Assembly (NCBI GenBank): GCA_964600365.1
Contig: CAZRJG010000045.1
Location: 1-18,048 of the forward strand
Reading direction: 5' to 3'
Source: GCA-020352575 sp964600365
Lineage (GTDB): Bacteria > Actinomycetota > Acidimicrobiia > Spongiisociales > JAENVV01
DNA length: 18,048 nucleotides
A program made the position numbers and the translations under genes. Below, in pieces: positions 6,839-14,058 of the stretch (position 1 is its first letter; each line of letters opens with the position of its first letter). The notes under the pieces were generated by a model. That model was not told where the DNA came from and searched no databases. It saw only the letters and a list, made by a program, of their open reading frames with translations.

Positions 6839-7880
6839 CCCGCTCCAGTCGCCGCCCGGCCCACACCACGACCGGCACCAGTGCGACGCACACCAGGACG
6901 GCGATCCCCAGGTCCACCCAGACGTCGGCGAACGTGGCGCCGAAGAGGGCCACGTCGAAGATGGGATCGAGGAAGTAGTAGGTGATGCCGAGCCGGGCGA
7001 TCCACTGGGGGAGGCTCGGGAACATGTAGAAAATGATCGGGAAGATGATGAGGGATGCCCCTCCCTTCCAGGCGGCGAAGAGCGTGTTCTGGTCGGGGGC
7101 CCAGCTGCCGAGCACGACCCCGATCTCGGCCATCATGAGCGCACCGACGACGATCGCCAGCACCATGGTGCCGGGGGACGCCCCGAACGCGTCGTTCATC
7201 CACAACGCCATCGTCCCCGTGGCGACGCCGAGCAGGAGTCCCATCACCAGCTTGGCGAGGAGGACGTGGTGCACCCGTGCTGGGGTGGCGAGGACCGCGC
7301 TGAGCGTCCGATCGACCTTCTCCTGCACGATGCTGGAGGCAGTGATGAACACCCCGGCGACCGCGACGGCCATGATCACGACGGTTGGGATCGTCCGCTG
7401 GGCGAAGTTGAGGTCGGTCTCGGAGAGGGCGACGACCTCGACCTCCACGGGAGCCGGCGAACCCTCCACGGCGCGCACCAGGTCGATCGCCTGGACGCCC
7501 AGGATCGCCCGGTTCGATGCGAGGCTCTCCCCTCCGACATGGAACTCGAGGAGCGGTCGCTCGCCCGCCCGAAGTGCGTCGTCGAACCCCTCGCGCAGGA
7601 TGAGGCCGGCGTCGTAGTCGTTGCCCTCGACACCGTCGTAGAGGTCCGCGACGGAGTCGAGGACGGTGACCTCGATCCCGTCGAGTGCCCCGGCGGCGAG
7701 GGTGATCTCCGAGTCGCCGAAGTCGACGATGGCGAGCCGGGGCGACGGCTCGAAGAGCCCCCCGAACACGCCCTGGAGCACGATGGTCATGAAGGCGGGG
7801 ATGACGAGGGCCCAGTACACGAACGGGGACCGGGGACCGATCCGCAACTCACGCTTGAGCACGATCCAGATGTGCCTCAC
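6825..7880 (-). CDS. ABC-2 type permease, NatB-like (second half-transporter)
   Basis: This 351-aa membrane protein has the ABC2_membrane_3/NatB layout: one N-terminal helix (about 21-43), a roughly 120-residue extracytoplasmic domain, then about five helices (about 163-183, 205-228, 236-260, 274-290, 322-341). The stretch VQEKVDRTLSAVLATPAR (185-202) is the coupling segment that faces the ATPase. The start is the GTG at 7880, which overlaps the upstream permease stop by 4 nt (GTGA); a longer frame extends upstream only because it crosses the neighbour. It should pair with the preceding permease as a heterodimeric pore driven by the ATPase at 8952-9806. Substrate is unknown; relatives export sodium, drugs or peptides. 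Confidence 0.88.
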   Translation of the reverse strand: MRHIWIVLKRELRIGPRSPFVYWALVIPAFMTIVLQGVFGGLFEPSPRLAIVDFGDSEITLAAGALDGIEVTVLDSVADLYDGVEGNDYDAGLILREGFDDALRAGERPLLEFHVGGESLASNRAILGVQAIDLVRAVEGSPAPVEVEVVALSETDLNFAQRTIPTVVIMAVAVAGVFITASSIVQEKVDRTLSAVLATPARVHHVLLAKLVMGLLLGVATGTMALWMNDAFGASPGTMVLAIVVGALMMAEIGVVLGSWAPDQNTLFAAWKGGASLIIFPIIFYMFPSLPQWIARLGITYYFLDPIFDVALFGATFADVWVDLGIAVLVCVALVPVVVWAGRRLERVIAA

Positions 7881-8950
7881 TGTGCCACCACCCTTCTCCT
7901 GAGCACCCACGACCCGAAGGCGAGCGCTGCCACGCACCACCCCGTGAGGAGGAGGAGTGAGTCGGCGACCTCGCGCCATCCGGCCCCGAGCGATGTCGCC
8001 CTGAAGATGACGTCGGCGAGCGGGTAGGAGGGCATGGCCCGGATCCATCCCGCTGCCTGGCCCGGGAACATGAGGGCACCAGCCGGGATGACGAGCGGGA
8101 TCATGAACAACATGCTCCAGAAGAGCACGGAGATGAAGTCCTTGCCCAGTGACCCGGCGACGAGGGCGAACCCCGTCACGAGCACCGCACCGAGGAGGGC
8201 GGTGAGGAGGATGATTCCCGGTTCGCCTCCGAGGGCACGAAGGGCGAGCAGGATGATGAGTGCCTCCGAGAACGCAAGGACGGTGCCGAACAGGGCCTTC
8301 GACGCGAGGAAGTCCCGGATCCGGGCCGGGGTGACGAGCACTGCCTGCACCGTGCGCTGCTGCAACTCGTCGGCGACGAGCGAGCCGAGGGCGATCGCCT
8401 CCACCATGAGCACGAGGAACGCGAAGAGCGGGCGCATTCGCTCCTGCATGGAGACCTGGTCGCCGGCTCGGTCGATGCCGAGCACGATGTCCTCCTCGGC
8501 GAGTTGCGTCACCGGGAGGCCCTCGCCGGCGACGGCGAAGGCGATCTCCCGCACGGCCGACGTGAGTGCGCCCCGCAGTTCGGAGGGAAGCCCGACACCC
8601 GTGATCACCCGCACCGTGACCTCGTCACCGGCTGCAACCGCTGCCACGAACCCCTCCGGGAAGCTGAGGCCCGCCATCACCTCGTCGCCCGCATCGACCG
8701 CGGCGATGAGCGCATCCTCCGAGTCGTAGCGGGTGAGCCCGAGACCGCCATCCTCGTCGATCGAGTCGAGGTCCATCCCGAGGTCACCGACGACACCGAG
8801 GTCGACCACCTCGTCGACCGTGTCGGGGATCACCTGGAAGATCCCGATGTAGAACGCCAATCCCACGAAGGTCACGACGACGAAGAACCGATCCCTGAAG
8901 AACGCACGGGCATCCTTCTTGAGGAACGCCCAGACGATGCGCGGCTGCAT
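7877..8950 (-). CDS. ABC-2 type permease, NatB-like (first half-transporter)
   Basis: This 357-aa protein has an N-terminal helix at about 22-41 followed by a long extracytoplasmic domain (about 42-172) and a cluster of helices at about 173-192, 222-240, 246-266, 273-296 and 332-350. The sequence LQQRTVQAVLVTPARIRDFLASK (split here as a motif around 197-218) has the conserved ATPase-contact pattern of NatB-like ABC-2 permeases. It shares layout and the VxATPAR/VLVTPAR motif with the next gene, so the two probably arose by duplication and form one pore. The ATG at 8950 lies 1 nt after the upstream ATPase stop (TGACATG). Substrate is not identifiable. Confidence 0.88.
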   Translation of the reverse strand: MQPRIVWAFLKKDARAFFRDRFFVVVTFVGLAFYIGIFQVIPDTVDEVVDLGVVGDLGMDLDSIDEDGGLGLTRYDSEDALIAAVDAGDEVMAGLSFPEGFVAAVAAGDEVTVRVITGVGLPSELRGALTSAVREIAFAVAGEGLPVTQLAEEDIVLGIDRAGDQVSMQERMRPLFAFLVLMVEAIALGSLVADELQQRTVQAVLVTPARIRDFLASKALFGTVLAFSEALIILLALRALGGEPGIILLTALLGAVLVTGFALVAGSLGKDFISVLFWSMLFMIPLVIPAGALMFPGQAAGWIRAMPSYPLADVIFRATSLGAGWREVADSLLLLTGWCVAALAFGSWVLRRRVVAQ

Positions 8951-8951
8951 G

Positions 8952-9806
8952 TCAGCCCTCCAGGCCCCGGCCGGCGTAGGCGATGAAGACATCCTCGAGG
9001 GTGGCCTCCTGGGTGTGGATGGACATGAGCCGGCCGTCCATGAGCGTGGCGAGCTCGGCACTCGCCCCGGCGTCGTCGAGCGGGATCCGCACCTCCTCGA
9101 CGCCGTCGCCGTCGCGTCGTCGCACCGTCACGGAGCGCTGCCCATGGGCCAGCTTCATCTCCTCCGGTGAGTCGAGGGCGAGGATCCGGCCCTCGTTGAT
9201 GAACGCCACGCGGTCGCTCAGCGAGTCGGCCTCATGCATGTCGTGGGTGGTGAGGAGGACCGCGGCTCCCCTCGACGCCTCCTCCCGCACCACCGAGCGG
9301 ATCGCCGTCGCCGAGACCGGGTCCAGGCCATCGGTCGGTTCGTCGAGGAAGAGGACGTCGGGTGTGTTGAGGAGTGCCCGAGCCATCATCATGCGCTGTC
9401 GCATCCCCTTCGAGAACCCGGCGACCCGGTCGTCGGCACGGTCGGCGAGGTCGACCCGACGGAGGTGCTCCTCCACGTCCACGTCCACGCCGAAGAGCTC
9501 GGCGAAGAACGTCAGGTTCTCCCTGGCGGACATGTTGTTGTAGAGGTTCTTCTCCTCGAAGCACACGCCCATGCGCCCGTGGATCACCTCGCGGTCCCGC
9601 TTCATGTCCATCCCGAGGATCCGCACGTTCCCCGCATCGGGGACGAGCTGCCCGGTGAGCATCTTGATGGTCGTGGACTTGCCGGCACCGTTCGGCCCCA
9701 GGAAGCCGAGGATCTCCCCCGGCGCGACCTCGATCGAGACCCCGTCCACGGCGAGGTGGTCGCCGTAGGAGAACCGGAGGTCGGTGGCTTCGATGGCTGC
9801 GCCCAT
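8952..9806 (-). CDS. ABC transporter ATP-binding protein, NatA/CcmA-like
   Basis: This 284-aa cytoplasmic ATPase drives the two NatB-like permeases that follow it. Walker A is GPNGAGKST (37-45), the signature is FSKGMRQR (131-138), Walker B is VLFLDEPTDGLD (151-162), and the switch His is His188 in LTTHDM. The Q-loop position reads CFEEKNLY (82-89), with Glu where most ABC ATPases have Gln. The C-terminal 75 residues after the core are a short accessory domain ending in TLEDVFIAYAGRG, as in drug and Na+ exporter ATPases. The ATG has an AAAGGA site 9 nt upstream and lies 23 nt after the preceding permease stop, the largest gap inside this six-gene unit. Confidence 0.92.
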   Translation of the reverse strand: MGAAIEATDLRFSYGDHLAVDGVSIEVAPGEILGFLGPNGAGKSTTIKMLTGQLVPDAGNVRILGMDMKRDREVIHGRMGVCFEEKNLYNNMSARENLTFFAELFGVDVDVEEHLRRVDLADRADDRVAGFSKGMRQRMMMARALLNTPDVLFLDEPTDGLDPVSATAIRSVVREEASRGAAVLLTTHDMHEADSLSDRVAFINEGRILALDSPEEMKLAHGQRSVTVRRRDGDGVEEVRIPLDDAGASAELATLMDGRLMSIHTQEATLEDVFIAYAGRGLEG

Positions 9807-9829
9807 GCGATGCGGTCCTTTCGGGTCGG

Positions 9830-11479
9830 TCAGCGGTGGAGGTCCCTGCGCTCGAGGAGCGGCAGCGAGCCGATCACGAGCACCGAGGAGAGCAGGAGGA
9901 GGAGCGCGGCGTCACCCCACGCCATCCCGTTGGCGAGAGGGGCACTCCCGAGGAAGTAGTGGTACGGCGAGAGCCTGGCCCACTCGGCGAGGCGTTCGTT
10001 CACCGGCAGGAACGCCCACGCGAAGTACGAGGCGAGGGCGGTGGCGATCGTGCCGTACACCGCGGCCGCCCGTCGCCCCGTCGCCGCCGAGAGACCGAGG
10101 GAGAGCGCGCCGAGGAAGATCCCGAAGCAGACCAGGAGCAACGAGGCGGCGAGCACGCCGTCGAGGGTGAGGTCGACGTCGGAGACGACGATGCCCGTCC
10201 ACGTGCCGGCGAACGTCCCGACCCCCACGATGACGACGTGGACGACGATCGCACCCAGCTTCTCGATGGCGACGCGTCGACGCGGGACCGGGCTCGACAG
10301 GAGGAGGCCGAGTGTCCGGTCCCGCTCCTCGCCGGCGAGCGCTCGCGACCCCATGACGACGGCGACGACGCCCACCGCGATCGGCGCCGTGATCGAGAAC
10401 ACCTCTGCCTGGATGAACCCGGCCGGGGTCGAGTAGTCGCCCCCTCCGATCATGGCGAGGAGGATGTCGGGGAACTGGGAGAACGCCTCCCAGGTGGCAT
10501 CGGGGATGAAGGCGTAGGTGGGACCCATCATCAGGCCCATCCCGAACATCACGGCGCCCGTCGCGATCCCGAGGACGCGGTGGTCGGAGAGCGTCTTGGA
10601 GAAGATGGACCCCACACGGGCGCTGCCGGCGAGGCGATCGAGCATCGCACCGAGCCGGGCGTTCCCCCGGAGGCGCTCCAACAGCGACGGCCCGTTCCCG
10701 CCGGCACGCAGGTCGCGCCGCCGCACGCCGAGCCATCCCACGACCGCGAAGACCGTCGATCCCCCGAGGAGCATGCCGAGGTCGGCCGCGTCCGCACCGT
10801 CGAGCAACGGCTGTGCACCGTCGAACCAGTGCCACGGGGCGAGGCGTTCCCACCCCTCCAGCTCCTCGACGAGCGGGATGATCCCCGCCGCCAGGTAGCC
10901 GGCCACCATGACCACGGCGGAGATGCCCGACGCGGCACCACGCCGACCCGACCAGCCGCCGATCGCCATGGCGAGGAACCCGTAGAAGAGGGTGTTGGCG
11001 AACAGGTGCACCATGAAGGCCTCCACCTCCATCGTGCCCATGGCGACCGAGAGGGTCCACGGCACGAGGTAGCCGGACGCCCACAGCACCACGGTGCCGA
11101 CGAGGGAGACGAGGACCAGCGCCCCGGCCTTGGAGGCGTACACACCGGCACGGCTCACCGGGTTGCCGAGCAGGAGCCCGAGCGTGCCGTCACGCTCCTC
11201 GCCGGCGATGGCGCCGGCGCCGAACGAGATCGCCACCCCCGCGAGGGTGAACGCCCCCATGAGGGTGTACACGGCGCCGAAGGCCATGCTCGCCGCGTCG
11301 GCCCCCTCGGCGATGCCCATGAGGCTGCGCATGGCCGGCGGGAGCGACTCGTAGATGGCGAGGTCGATGTCGCGGTAGACCGCCATCGCCGCCCAGAGCA
11401 TCACACCGATCACCGCCGACCCGGCGACCATCACCGGGAGTCGCTCGGAGGACGCCCTCGTGAAGACGTTGGCCAGCAT
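9830..11479 (-). CDS. Double-length ABC-2 exporter permease (two fused permease units)
   Basis: This 549-aa protein has about 12 membrane helices, twice the usual six. Its two halves are recognisable repeats: IAGEERDGTLGLLLGNPVSR at 91-110 against LAGEERDRTLGLLLSSPVPR at 381-400; ERLAPWHWFDGAQPL at 211-225 against ARLSPYHYFLGSAPL at 501-515; and GVRRRDL at 251-257 against LLERRDL at 541-547. Every pair is offset by exactly 290 residues. One polypeptide therefore probably supplies both halves of the pore. Predicted exporters of this double type are known in actinobacteria (COG3559/TnrB-type). The ATG shares its A with the upstream TGA (TGATG), so it is tightly coupled to the ATPase at 11479-12378. 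Substrate is unknown; antibiotic or lipid export would fit relatives. Confidence 0.88.
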   Translation of the reverse strand: MLANVFTRASSERLPVMVAGSAVIGVMLWAAMAVYRDIDLAIYESLPPAMRSLMGIAEGADAASMAFGAVYTLMGAFTLAGVAISFGAGAIAGEERDGTLGLLLGNPVSRAGVYASKAGALVLVSLVGTVVLWASGYLVPWTLSVAMGTMEVEAFMVHLFANTLFYGFLAMAIGGWSGRRGAASGISAVVMVAGYLAAGIIPLVEELEGWERLAPWHWFDGAQPLLDGADAADLGMLLGGSTVFAVVGWLGVRRRDLRAGGNGPSLLERLRGNARLGAMLDRLAGSARVGSIFSKTLSDHRVLGIATGAVMFGMGLMMGPTYAFIPDATWEAFSQFPDILLAMIGGGDYSTPAGFIQAEVFSITAPIAVGVVAVVMGSRALAGEERDRTLGLLLSSPVPRRRVAIEKLGAIVVHVVIVGVGTFAGTWTGIVVSDVDLTLDGVLAASLLLVCFGIFLGALSLGLSAATGRRAAAVYGTIATALASYFAWAFLPVNERLAEWARLSPYHYFLGSAPLANGMAWGDAALLLLLSSVLVIGSLPLLERRDLHR

Positions 11480-12378
11480 CAGTCGTGCACCCCGTCGTAG
11501 TAGGAGAGGAAGATCTCCTCCAGGTCGGCCTCCTGGGAGGTGACGTCGACGAGGTGCCCGAGCCCGATCGCCGCACCGATGAGCGCGTCCATCGAGCCGT
11601 CGAATGCCAAGCGGATCCGGGGGCCCGAGACGGAGACGTCGCGGACGCCCGGGACCGACGTGAGGCCGTCGACCGTGACCGCGTCCCGGTAGGTGAACTC
11701 GACGTGGCGGATGGCGCGGGAGCGGAGGTCCTCCACGGCGGAGACCTCCACGAGGTGCCCTTCGCGGATGACGCCCACCCGATCGGCGACGCGCTGCACC
11801 TCCGAGAGCGTGTGGCTGGAGAGGAAGACGGTCCGCCCGTCCTCGACGACCTCGCGGACCATCGACTGGAACTCGCGCTGGACGAGTGGGTCGAGTCCCG
11901 TGCTCGGCTCATCCATGATGAGGAACCGGGGCCGGTTCATGAACGCCTGGATGAGGCCGACCTTCTGGCGGTTCCCCGACGAGTACTCCCCCACCCGCAT
12001 CGAGAGGTCGGCGGAGAGTCGCTCGGCGAGGTGGTCCACGTGCGACCAGTCGACGCCGCCGCGGAGGTTGGCGAAGTAGCGCAGCGTGTCGCGGCCCGTG
12101 AGGCGGGGGTACATCGCCAGGTCGGAGGGGAGGTACCCGATGTGGCGGCGGATCGCCACGGACTCCCGGTGGCTGTCCATCCCGAGGATCCACGCGCGGC
12201 CCCTTGTGGGGTGGATGAGGTCGAGGACGGTGCGGATCATGGTGGTTTTCCCGGCCCCGTTCGGCCCGAGGAAGCCGAAGACCTCCCCCATCCCGACCTC
12301 GAGGTCGAGGTCGTTCAGTGCCTCGACGTCGCCGTAGTGCTTGGTGAGGTGCTCCGTGCGGAGTGCCGCATCGGTCAT
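11479..12378 (-). CDS. ABC transporter ATP-binding protein, DrrA/CcmA-like
   Basis: This 299-aa ATPase shows Walker A GPNGAGKTT (38-46), signature YSSGNRQK (132-139), Walker B FLIMDEPSTGLD (152-163) and switch His189 in LSSHTL. The Q-loop segment is GYLPSDLAMYPRLTG (81-95), with Ser where Gln is usual. About 100 C-terminal residues form an accessory domain that ends ADLEEIFLSYY, as in DrrA-type exporters. It sits between the regulator (4-nt ATGA overlap) and the double permease (1-nt overlap), and should power that permease. It differs clearly from the ATPase at 8952-9806 in signature and Q-loop, so the operon holds two distinct exporters and not a recent copy. Confidence 0.92.
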   Translation of the reverse strand: MTDAALRTEHLTKHYGDVEALNDLDLEVGMGEVFGFLGPNGAGKTTMIRTVLDLIHPTRGRAWILGMDSHRESVAIRRHIGYLPSDLAMYPRLTGRDTLRYFANLRGGVDWSHVDHLAERLSADLSMRVGEYSSGNRQKVGLIQAFMNRPRFLIMDEPSTGLDPLVQREFQSMVREVVEDGRTVFLSSHTLSEVQRVADRVGVIREGHLVEVSAVEDLRSRAIRHVEFTYRDAVTVDGLTSVPGVRDVSVSGPRIRLAFDGSMDALIGAAIGLGHLVDVTSQEADLEEIFLSYYDGVHD

Positions 12379-12848
12379 GGTGTTCCTTCCCCGTCGACCC
12401 GCCCGGCCATGCGCGCGCGGAGGCGCTCGATGAGGAGCGGGAACTCGGTCCTGAAGAAGTCGGTGACGGCGAGCAGGTCGTCGATGCGGTCGGCCCGGTC
12501 GTCACCGACGAGGGACTTCCCGGCGAGGGCGATGTCGTGGAAGCGGTCGACCCCCCCGAGCTTCGCCCCCAGCACGTCGATCCAGGCCCCCTCCCGAATC
12601 TGGAAGTACGAGACGCGGTCGCCGGGGAATGTGATCCTCTCGATGAGGCCGATCGACTCGAGGAGGCGGGTCTGTGTCGAGACCGAACCGGCACTCGCCC
12701 GGAGGGCGTCGGCCAACTCGGCGGACGACTGGTGCGGGGGGTGGCAGGTCATGAGCCGACCGAGGATCCGCCCGGCCGTGCGCGTCCCACCGGACGACTC
12801 CCAGAACCTCCCGACCTGCTCGACGTAGGCGAGCTCCTCGGATTTCAT
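12375..12848 (-). CDS. GbsR/MarR-type winged-helix transcriptional regulator
   Basis: This 157-aa DNA-binding protein begins MKSEELAYVEQVGRFWE. It carries the GbsR-like segment GGTRTAGRILGRLMTCHPPHQSSAELADALRAS followed by SVSTQTRLLESIGLIERI and the wing YFQIREGAW (described in pieces, residues about 20-88); the rest is a helical dimerisation region. It heads the six-gene minus-strand exporter operon and probably represses it in response to an unknown ligand. I chose the ATG at 12848; a TTG at 12857 would add three residues but lies inside the proposed -10 box. The ATG is 8 nt behind TATACT and inside an inverted repeat, which suggests a leaderless, self-controlled transcript. Its stop overlaps the ATPase start by 4 nt. 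Confidence 0.87.
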   Translation of the reverse strand: MKSEELAYVEQVGRFWESSGGTRTAGRILGRLMTCHPPHQSSAELADALRASAGSVSTQTRLLESIGLIERITFPGDRVSYFQIREGAWIDVLGAKLGGVDRFHDIALAGKSLVGDDRADRIDDLLAVTDFFRTEFPLLIERLRARMAGRVDGEGTP

Positions 12849-12875
12849 GAGTCTCAAGTATATCTGAAACTCATG
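12846..12875 (-). promoter_or_regulatory. Putative autoregulatory operator and leaderless promoter of the exporter operon
   Basis: An inverted repeat covers this site: half-sites ATGAGTCTCA (12847-12856) and TGAAACTCAT (12865-12874) match as inverted copies at 9 of 10 positions around an 8-bp AT-rich centre. On the minus strand the centre holds TATACT (12862-12857), a good -10 box, and the ATG of the regulator follows 8 nt later, inside the outer half-site. A protein bound here would block RNA polymerase and the start codon together. The dyad is read directly; binding by the adjacent GbsR-like protein is inference. No good -35 hexamer is seen. Confidence 0.6.
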
Positions 12876-12880
12876 AGGAG

Positions 12881-12900
12881 TGGGGCAGCAACGCGCCCCA
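12881..12900 (-). terminator. Short hairpin downstream of the enoyl-CoA hydratase gene
   Basis: TGGGGC and GCCCCA form a perfect 6-bp stem around an 8-nt loop, 5 nt after the hydratase stop codon. There is no T-run, so it would at best be a weak or U-less terminator. It lies just upstream of the regulator promoter and could separate the two transcription units. Confidence 0.3.
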
Positions 12901-12905
12901 AGGGG

Positions 12906-13688
12906 TCAGTTCCCACCGAAGTCCGGGGATCGCTTCTCGACGAAGGCCGCGACGCCCTCGCGGGCGTCGTTGCTGAAGAAGATCGTGCGGAACGCGTCGC
13001 GTTCGATCTCCATCCCCTCGGCGATCGACCGGCCAAACCCTTCTGTGATCGCCCGCTTGGCGGCGCCGATCGCGAGCGTCGGCCCCGCGGCGTACTCCTT
13101 GGCCTTGGCGATCGCCGCCTCGAGCACCTCTTCGTCGGGGAACACCGCATCCAAGATCCCGAGTTCGAGGGCCTCCTCCGCCCCGACGTGACGACCCGAG
13201 TAGTTGAGCTCACGACTCTTCTGGAGCCCGATGAGGCGGGTGAGGCGTTGGGTACCACCCGCGCCCGGGATGATGCCGAGGAGGATCTCCGGCTGCCCGA
13301 CCTTCGCCCCCTCACCGGCGAAGCGGAAGTCGGCCCCCATCGCGAGCTCGAGCCCTCCCCCGAGCGCATACCCGGTGATCGCAGCGATCACGGGTTTGGG
13401 GAGCGTCTCCATCGCCCTGATCGCCTTCACGAGCACCCCCGCCGGATCGAACTCCACTCCCTCTCCCGCCGCCTCCTGCGCATGAGCCTCCCCGAAGCCC
13501 TTAATGTCGGCGCCTGCGGCGAAGTGGGGTGAGCCATGGATGACAACCGCACGGATCGCAGGATCGTCGGCGCGCATGACCGCGCCCAGGATCTCCTCGG
13601 AGAACTCCTCCGAGAGCGCATTCACGGGCGGGCGGTCGAGGCGGATGACCGCGACGGCGCCATCGACGGTGTACTCGATCATCGGCAT
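12906..13688 (-). CDS. Enoyl-CoA hydratase/isomerase family protein (crotonase)
   Basis: This 260-aa protein has the full crotonase fold and should hydrate trans-2-enoyl-CoA to 3-hydroxyacyl-CoA in fatty-acid or related CoA-thioester breakdown. The oxyanion-hole segments are HFAAGADIKGF (55-65) and GYALGGG (106-112). Both glutamates used by true hydratases are present: Glu114 in GGLELAMGAD and Glu134 in QPEILLGIIPGAGGTQRL. The length is typical. The ATG at 13688 has AGGAG 4 nt upstream; a second ATG two codons later is less well placed. A TAGCCT -10 box 26 nt upstream suggests an ordinary leader of about 20 nt, unlike the leaderless neighbours. It is a single gene, divergent from nfu. The specific acyl-CoA cannot be told. 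Confidence 0.93.
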   Translation of the reverse strand: MPMIEYTVDGAVAVIRLDRPPVNALSEEFSEEILGAVMRADDPAIRAVVIHGSPHFAAGADIKGFGEAHAQEAAGEGVEFDPAGVLVKAIRAMETLPKPVIAAITGYALGGGLELAMGADFRFAGEGAKVGQPEILLGIIPGAGGTQRLTRLIGLQKSRELNYSGRHVGAEEALELGILDAVFPDEEVLEAAIAKAKEYAAGPTLAIGAAKRAITEGFGRSIAEGMEIERDAFRTIFFSNDAREGVAAFVEKRSPDFGGN

Positions 13689-13714
13689 GGTGCTCCTCGT
13701 ACTGGGGTGCCGTG

Positions 13715-13720
13715 AGGCTA
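13715..13720 (-). promoter_or_regulatory. -10 box candidate of the enoyl-CoA hydratase gene
   Basis: TAGCCT on the minus strand lies 26 nt before the ATG, leaving room for a leader that includes AGGAG. It is the closest TANNNT match in the 94-nt divergent region. No convincing -35 hexamer accompanies it. Confidence 0.3.
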
Positions 13721-13745
13721 CCGGCCGGCGACCGCAGCGATCTTT

Positions 13746-13763
13746 CCACTACGGCCGTAGTGG
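13746..13763. promoter_or_regulatory. Perfect 18-bp palindrome between echA-like and nfu genes (putative operator)
   Basis: CCACTACGGCCGTAGTGG is its own reverse complement over all 18 positions. It ends 4 nt before the TATCCT -10 box of nfu, so it fills the -35/spacer region of that promoter and lies upstream of the hydratase promoter. A bound dimeric regulator would most simply repress nfu. The TAC...GTA half-sites recall operators of BlaI/CopY-type and some Fe-S regulators, but I cannot assign a protein. Confidence 0.5.
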
Positions 13764-13767
13764 GAAC

Positions 13768-13773
13768 TATCCT
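13768..13773 (+). promoter_or_regulatory. -10 box of nfu, near-leaderless layout
   Basis: TATCCT is followed by 9 nt and the ATG at 13783, so the transcript would have a leader of about 0-3 nt. No Shine-Dalgarno sequence is present before the ATG, which fits leaderless translation. Confidence 0.4.
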
Positions 13774-13782
13774 TCGCCACCC

Positions 13783-14055
13783 ATGAGCGAAACCGCCGTC
13801 TCGATCACCCGAACCCCCGACCCCGATGCAGAGGTCGACATGGAGGTGCTCGCCGAGACGCTCGAGTACATCCGCCCGGCCCTCCAGGCCGACGGTGGCG
13901 ACATGATCCTCGAGGGTGTCGACGACGGCATCGTCAAGCTCCAACTGGTCGGCGCCTGTGGTGGGTGCCCGCTCTCGCAGATGACCCTCACCGCCGGCAT
14001 CGAGCGCATCCTCACCGATCGTGTCCCCGGCGTGACGGCTGTCGAGGCCTCGTAG
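13783..14055 (+). CDS. Nfu-type Fe-S cluster scaffold/carrier (NifU C-terminal domain)
   Basis: This 90-aa protein is a single NifU-like C-terminal domain. The two cluster-binding cysteines are Cys59 and Cys62 in GACGGCPLS, and the preceding LEYIRPALQADGGDMILEGV (27-46) is the family's typical start of the domain. It should bind a [4Fe-4S] or [2Fe-2S] cluster between two subunits and pass it to client enzymes in the cytoplasm. A longer in-frame extension upstream of 13783 crosses the palindrome and the divergent hydratase gene and is not credible. The gene is monocistronic; its stop is 3 nt from the convergent SpoIID-type gene's stop. Confidence 0.88.
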   Translation: MSETAVSITRTPDPDAEVDMEVLAETLEYIRPALQADGGDMILEGVDDGIVKLQLVGACGGCPLSQMTLTAGIERILTDRVPGVTAVEAS

Positions 14056-14058
14056 CGC

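Noticed and set aside
9836..11500. A 554-codon plus-strand open frame antisense to the double permease
   Set aside because: It is a shadow frame with a highly charged random-looking product; the minus-strand gene has clear membrane helices and an internal repeat.
13504..13782. Longer upstream start for the Nfu protein
   Set aside because: The extension is antisense to the hydratase gene and crosses the palindrome and -10 box; Nfu proteins of this type begin close to the chosen ATG.
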